Part shown: piece after piece, positions 3,836-5,728 of the stretch
Numbering within the stretch: the stretch's first letter is position 1
Layout: each line of letters begins with the position of its first letter
NCBI GenBank assembly: GCA_023437285.1
Contig: JAEZGP010000570.1
Location: 1-5,728, forward strand
Direction: 5' to 3'
Source of the DNA: Actinomycetes bacterium
GTDB taxonomy: Bacteria > Actinomycetota > Actinomycetes > Mycobacteriales > Micromonosporaceae
Length of the DNA stretch: 5,728 nt
Position numbers and translations under genes: made by a program
The notes under the pieces: generated by a model
The model's database searches: none
What the model saw: the letters and a program-made list of their open reading frames with translations, nothing else
What the model was told of the DNA's origin: nothing

Positions 3836-5728
3836 GTGGGATTGACCATCGGCGAGAAGGCCGCGGTTACCAGCGGCTCCGACTTCTGGCACACGAAGGC
3901 CGTCGGCGACCTCCCGTCGATCATGGTGGCCGACGGCCCGCACGGCCTGCGCAAGCAGGTCACCGACCACGGCCCCGCCGAGCCGGCGACCTGCTTTCCG
4001 CCGGCCGTGGCGCTCGGTTCGACCTGGGACCCCGAACTGGTCGGCCGGGTGGGGGCCGCGCTCGGCCTGGAGGCGCGCGCGGCGGGCGTGTCCGTGCTGC
4101 TCGGTCCCGGCATCAACCTCAAGCGCACCCCGCTGGGCGGCCGCAACTTCGAGTACTACGCGGAGGACCCGCTGCTCACGGGCGTACTCGCGGTGGAATG
4201 GGTACGCGGCCTGCAAAGTCAGGGGGTCGGCGCGTCGGTCAAGCACTTCGCGGTCAACAGCCAGGAGACCGACCGGATGCGGGTCAGCGCCGACGTGGAC
4301 GAGCGGACGCTGCGCGAGCTGTACCTGCGCGCGTTCCAGCGGGTCGTCGAGCAGGCCCGGCCGTGGACGGTCATGTGCGCGTACAACCGGATCAACGGCG
4401 TGCACGCGGCCCAGCACCAGTGGCTGCTGACCGAGGTGCTGCGCGGCGAATGGGGCTTCGACGGCCTGGTCGTGTCCGACTGGGGGGCGGTCGTCGACCG
4501 GGTCGCGTCCGTGCGGGCCGGCCTCGACCTGACCATGCCCGGGCCGGACGACGCCGGCGATCGCGCGATCGAACGCGCCGTCGCCGACGGCGTACTCGAT
4601 GAAGCTTTTCTGGGTACCGCGGCGGGGCGGGTGGCAGCACTGGTCGAGCGGGCCCGCAGCCACGACGGCGGGGACGCGAGCTTTGACGCGGACGCGCACC
4701 ACGCGCTGGCCCGGGAGGCCGCCGCGCGGGGCATCGTGCTGCTGAAGAACGAGGGCGGCCTGCTGCCGCTGCCCGCCGAGGGCGTCTCGGTCGCGGTCAT
4801 CGGGGAGTACGCCCGCACGCCGCGCATCCAGGGCGGCGGCAGCTCGCAGGTCAACCCGACCCGGGTTGACACCGCCCTCGCGGAAATCACCGCGTCGACA
4901 TCGGCGCCGGTGACGTTCGCGGCGCACGGCGACGAGGCGGTCGAGGCGGCCCGGGGAAGCGACGTGGCGATCGTCTTCGTCGCGTCGGAGGAGGAGACCG
5001 AGGGCCGCGACCGGGAGACCCTCGACCTGCCGCCCGACCGGGTCAGGCTCGTCGAGCGCGTCGTCGCGGCCAACCCGCGCACAATCGTCGTGCTGTCCAA
5101 CGGCGGGGTCGTGCTCACCTCCCCGTGGGACGGCGCGGTGCCCGCGCTCCTCGAGAGCTGGCTGCTCGGCCAGGCCGGCGGCGCGGCGATCGCGGACGTG
5201 CTGTTCGGCCGGGTCAACCCGGCCGGCCGGCTCACCGAGACCATCCCGCTGCGGCTGGCCGACCATCCGTCCTATCTGGACTTTCCTGGCGAGGCCGGCC
5301 ACGTGCGCTACGGCGAGGGCCTACACGTCGGCTACCGGGGCTTCGACGCCCGCGACCAGGCGGTCGCCTACCCCTTCGGCTTCGGCCTGTCCTACACCAC
5401 CTTCGAGTACGGGCCGGCGAGCGCGACCCTCGTCGGCGACACGATCGAGGTGCGCGTGCCGGTGACCAACACCGGCCGGCGTGACGGCCGGGAGGTCGTC
5501 CAGGTGTACGCGAGTCTGCCCGACTCGGCGGTGCGCCGCCCGGTCCGCGAACTGAAGGGCTTCGCGAACGTGGCGATCCCGGCCGGCTCGACGGTCGACG
5601 TGCTCGTGCGCATCCCGGTCGCGGACCTCGCGTACTGGGATCCGCGGCTCGGCCGCTGGGCCGTCGAGGGCGGCACGTACCGGCTCGCGGTCGGCGCCTC
5701 GTCGCGCGACCTGCGCACGACCGTCACC
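3836..5728 (+). CDS. GH3 beta-glucosidase-type glycoside hydrolase, intracellular (partial, C-terminus outside window)
   Basis: The frame is open from GTG 3836 to the last base, giving 631 codons. The N-terminal GH3 TIM barrel (about 1-285) begins at once with LTIGEKAAVTSGSDFWHT and no signal peptide, so a cytoplasmic enzyme. Active-site features: D33 in ADGPHGLR, R103 in GGRNFEYYAEDP, K136-H137 in SVKHFAVNSQETDR, and nucleophile D215 in LVVSDWGAV. The C-terminal alpha/beta sandwich domain (about 300-500) starts at AREAAARGIVLLKNEGGLLPL. It holds EGRDRETLDLP, where E389 is the likely acid/base, then LLGQAGGAAIADVLFGRVNPAGRLTETIP and YPFGFGLSYTTF. A fibronectin-III-like domain follows (about 535-620: GREVVQVYASLP, RELKGFANVAIPAGS, RWAVEGGTYRLAVGASSRDL). 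There is no PA14 insert between the sandwich and barrel parts. It likely releases glucose from beta-linked glucan oligosaccharides; beta-xylosidase or other GH3 activity is possible. GTG start: ribosome binding site GAAGGGAG 5 nt upstream. It plausibly processes products of the GH16 enzyme encoded upstream. Confidence 0.93.
   Translation, partial: MGLTIGEKAAVTSGSDFWHTKAVGDLPSIMVADGPHGLRKQVTDHGPAEPATCFPPAVALGSTWDPELVGRVGAALGLEARAAGVSVLLGPGINLKRTPLGGRNFEYYAEDPLLTGVLAVEWVRGLQSQGVGASVKHFAVNSQETDRMRVSADVDERTLRELYLRAFQRVVEQARPWTVMCAYNRINGVHAAQHQWLLTEVLRGEWGFDGLVVSDWGAVVDRVASVRAGLDLTMPGPDDAGDRAIERAVADGVLDEAFLGTAAGRVAALVERARSHDGGDASFDADAHHALAREAAARGIVLLKNEGGLLPLPAEGVSVAVIGEYARTPRIQGGGSSQVNPTRVDTALAEITASTSAPVTFAAHGDEAVEAARGSDVAIVFVASEEETEGRDRETLDLPPDRVRLVERVVAANPRTIVVLSNGGVVLTSPWDGAVPALLESWLLGQAGGAAIADVLFGRVNPAGRLTETIPLRLADHPSYLDFPGEAGHVRYGEGLHVGYRGFDARDQAVAYPFGFGLSYTTFEYGPASATLVGDTIEVRVPVTNTGRRDGREVVQVYASLPDSAVRRPVRELKGFANVAIPAGSTVDVLVRIPVADLAYWDPRLGRWAVEGGTYRLAVGASSRDLRTTVT

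Noticed and set aside
3484..4602. 372-codon plus-strand frame crossing the PARG end and the GH3 start
   Set aside because: Arg/Gly/Pro-rich shadow frame that spans an obvious intergenic region with stop, palindrome and ribosome binding site.
3722..5302. 526-codon minus-strand reading frame opposite the GH3 gene
   Set aside because: Antisense shadow typical of GC-rich coding DNA; the plus strand carries all GH3 motifs in one continuous frame.
1..5728. tRNA, rRNA, CRISPR arrays, riboswitches
   Set aside because: I saw no cloverleaf, conserved rRNA segments, regularly spaced repeats or recognisable aptamer consensus on reading both strands by eye; a covariance-model scan would be needed to exclude small RNAs.

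Overview
The window is GC-rich actinobacterial chromosomal DNA. Strong G/C bias at third codon positions, a GTG start, two apparently leaderless promoters and the gene families present all fit. The family Micromonosporaceae is my guess from overall style, not something the sequence proves. I count six genes, two of which run off the window edges.

Left third (1-1200, minus strand). This is a compact operon transcribed leftwards: a cysteine-free ArsR-type winged-helix repressor (1163-825), an SRPBCC/AHSA1-fold protein (828-340) joined to it by an ATGA overlap, and a small multi-pass membrane protein (296 to beyond base 1). The repressor has a well-formed leaderless promoter, and a palindrome over its start codon is the obvious autoregulatory operator. 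Between the second and third genes is a 12-bp perfect hairpin whose 3' arm contains the third gene's ribosome binding site.

Middle (1200-2764, plus strand). A divergent promoter (TTGACA at the -35 box), followed by a LacI-type 12-bp palindrome, drives a secreted GH16 endo-beta-1,3-glucanase (laminarinase type) with a C-terminal CBM6 module. A strong GC hairpin follows the stop codon.

Right part (2765-5728, plus strand). First comes a bacterial-type poly(ADP-ribose) glycohydrolase (TIGR02452/DUF2263 family) with an intact GGG-X7-QEE signature, apparently from a leaderless promoter flanked by a 14-bp direct repeat. A 193-bp intergenic region holds a C-rich tract (G4-forming on the minus strand) and a near-perfect 69-bp palindromic element. 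Last is a GH3 beta-glucosidase-type enzyme without a signal peptide, cut off by the window end.

How they fit together: the secreted GH16-CBM6 enzyme and the apparently intracellular GH3 enzyme suggest beta-glucan use, with outside depolymerisation followed by inside hydrolysis of oligosaccharides. The transporter and LacI regulator that would complete this are not in the window. The PARG gene between them has its own signals and no obvious metabolic link. I see no mobile-element genes, RNA genes or CRISPR. The most unusual items are the non-coding structures at 297-332, 3655-3674 and 3697-3765.
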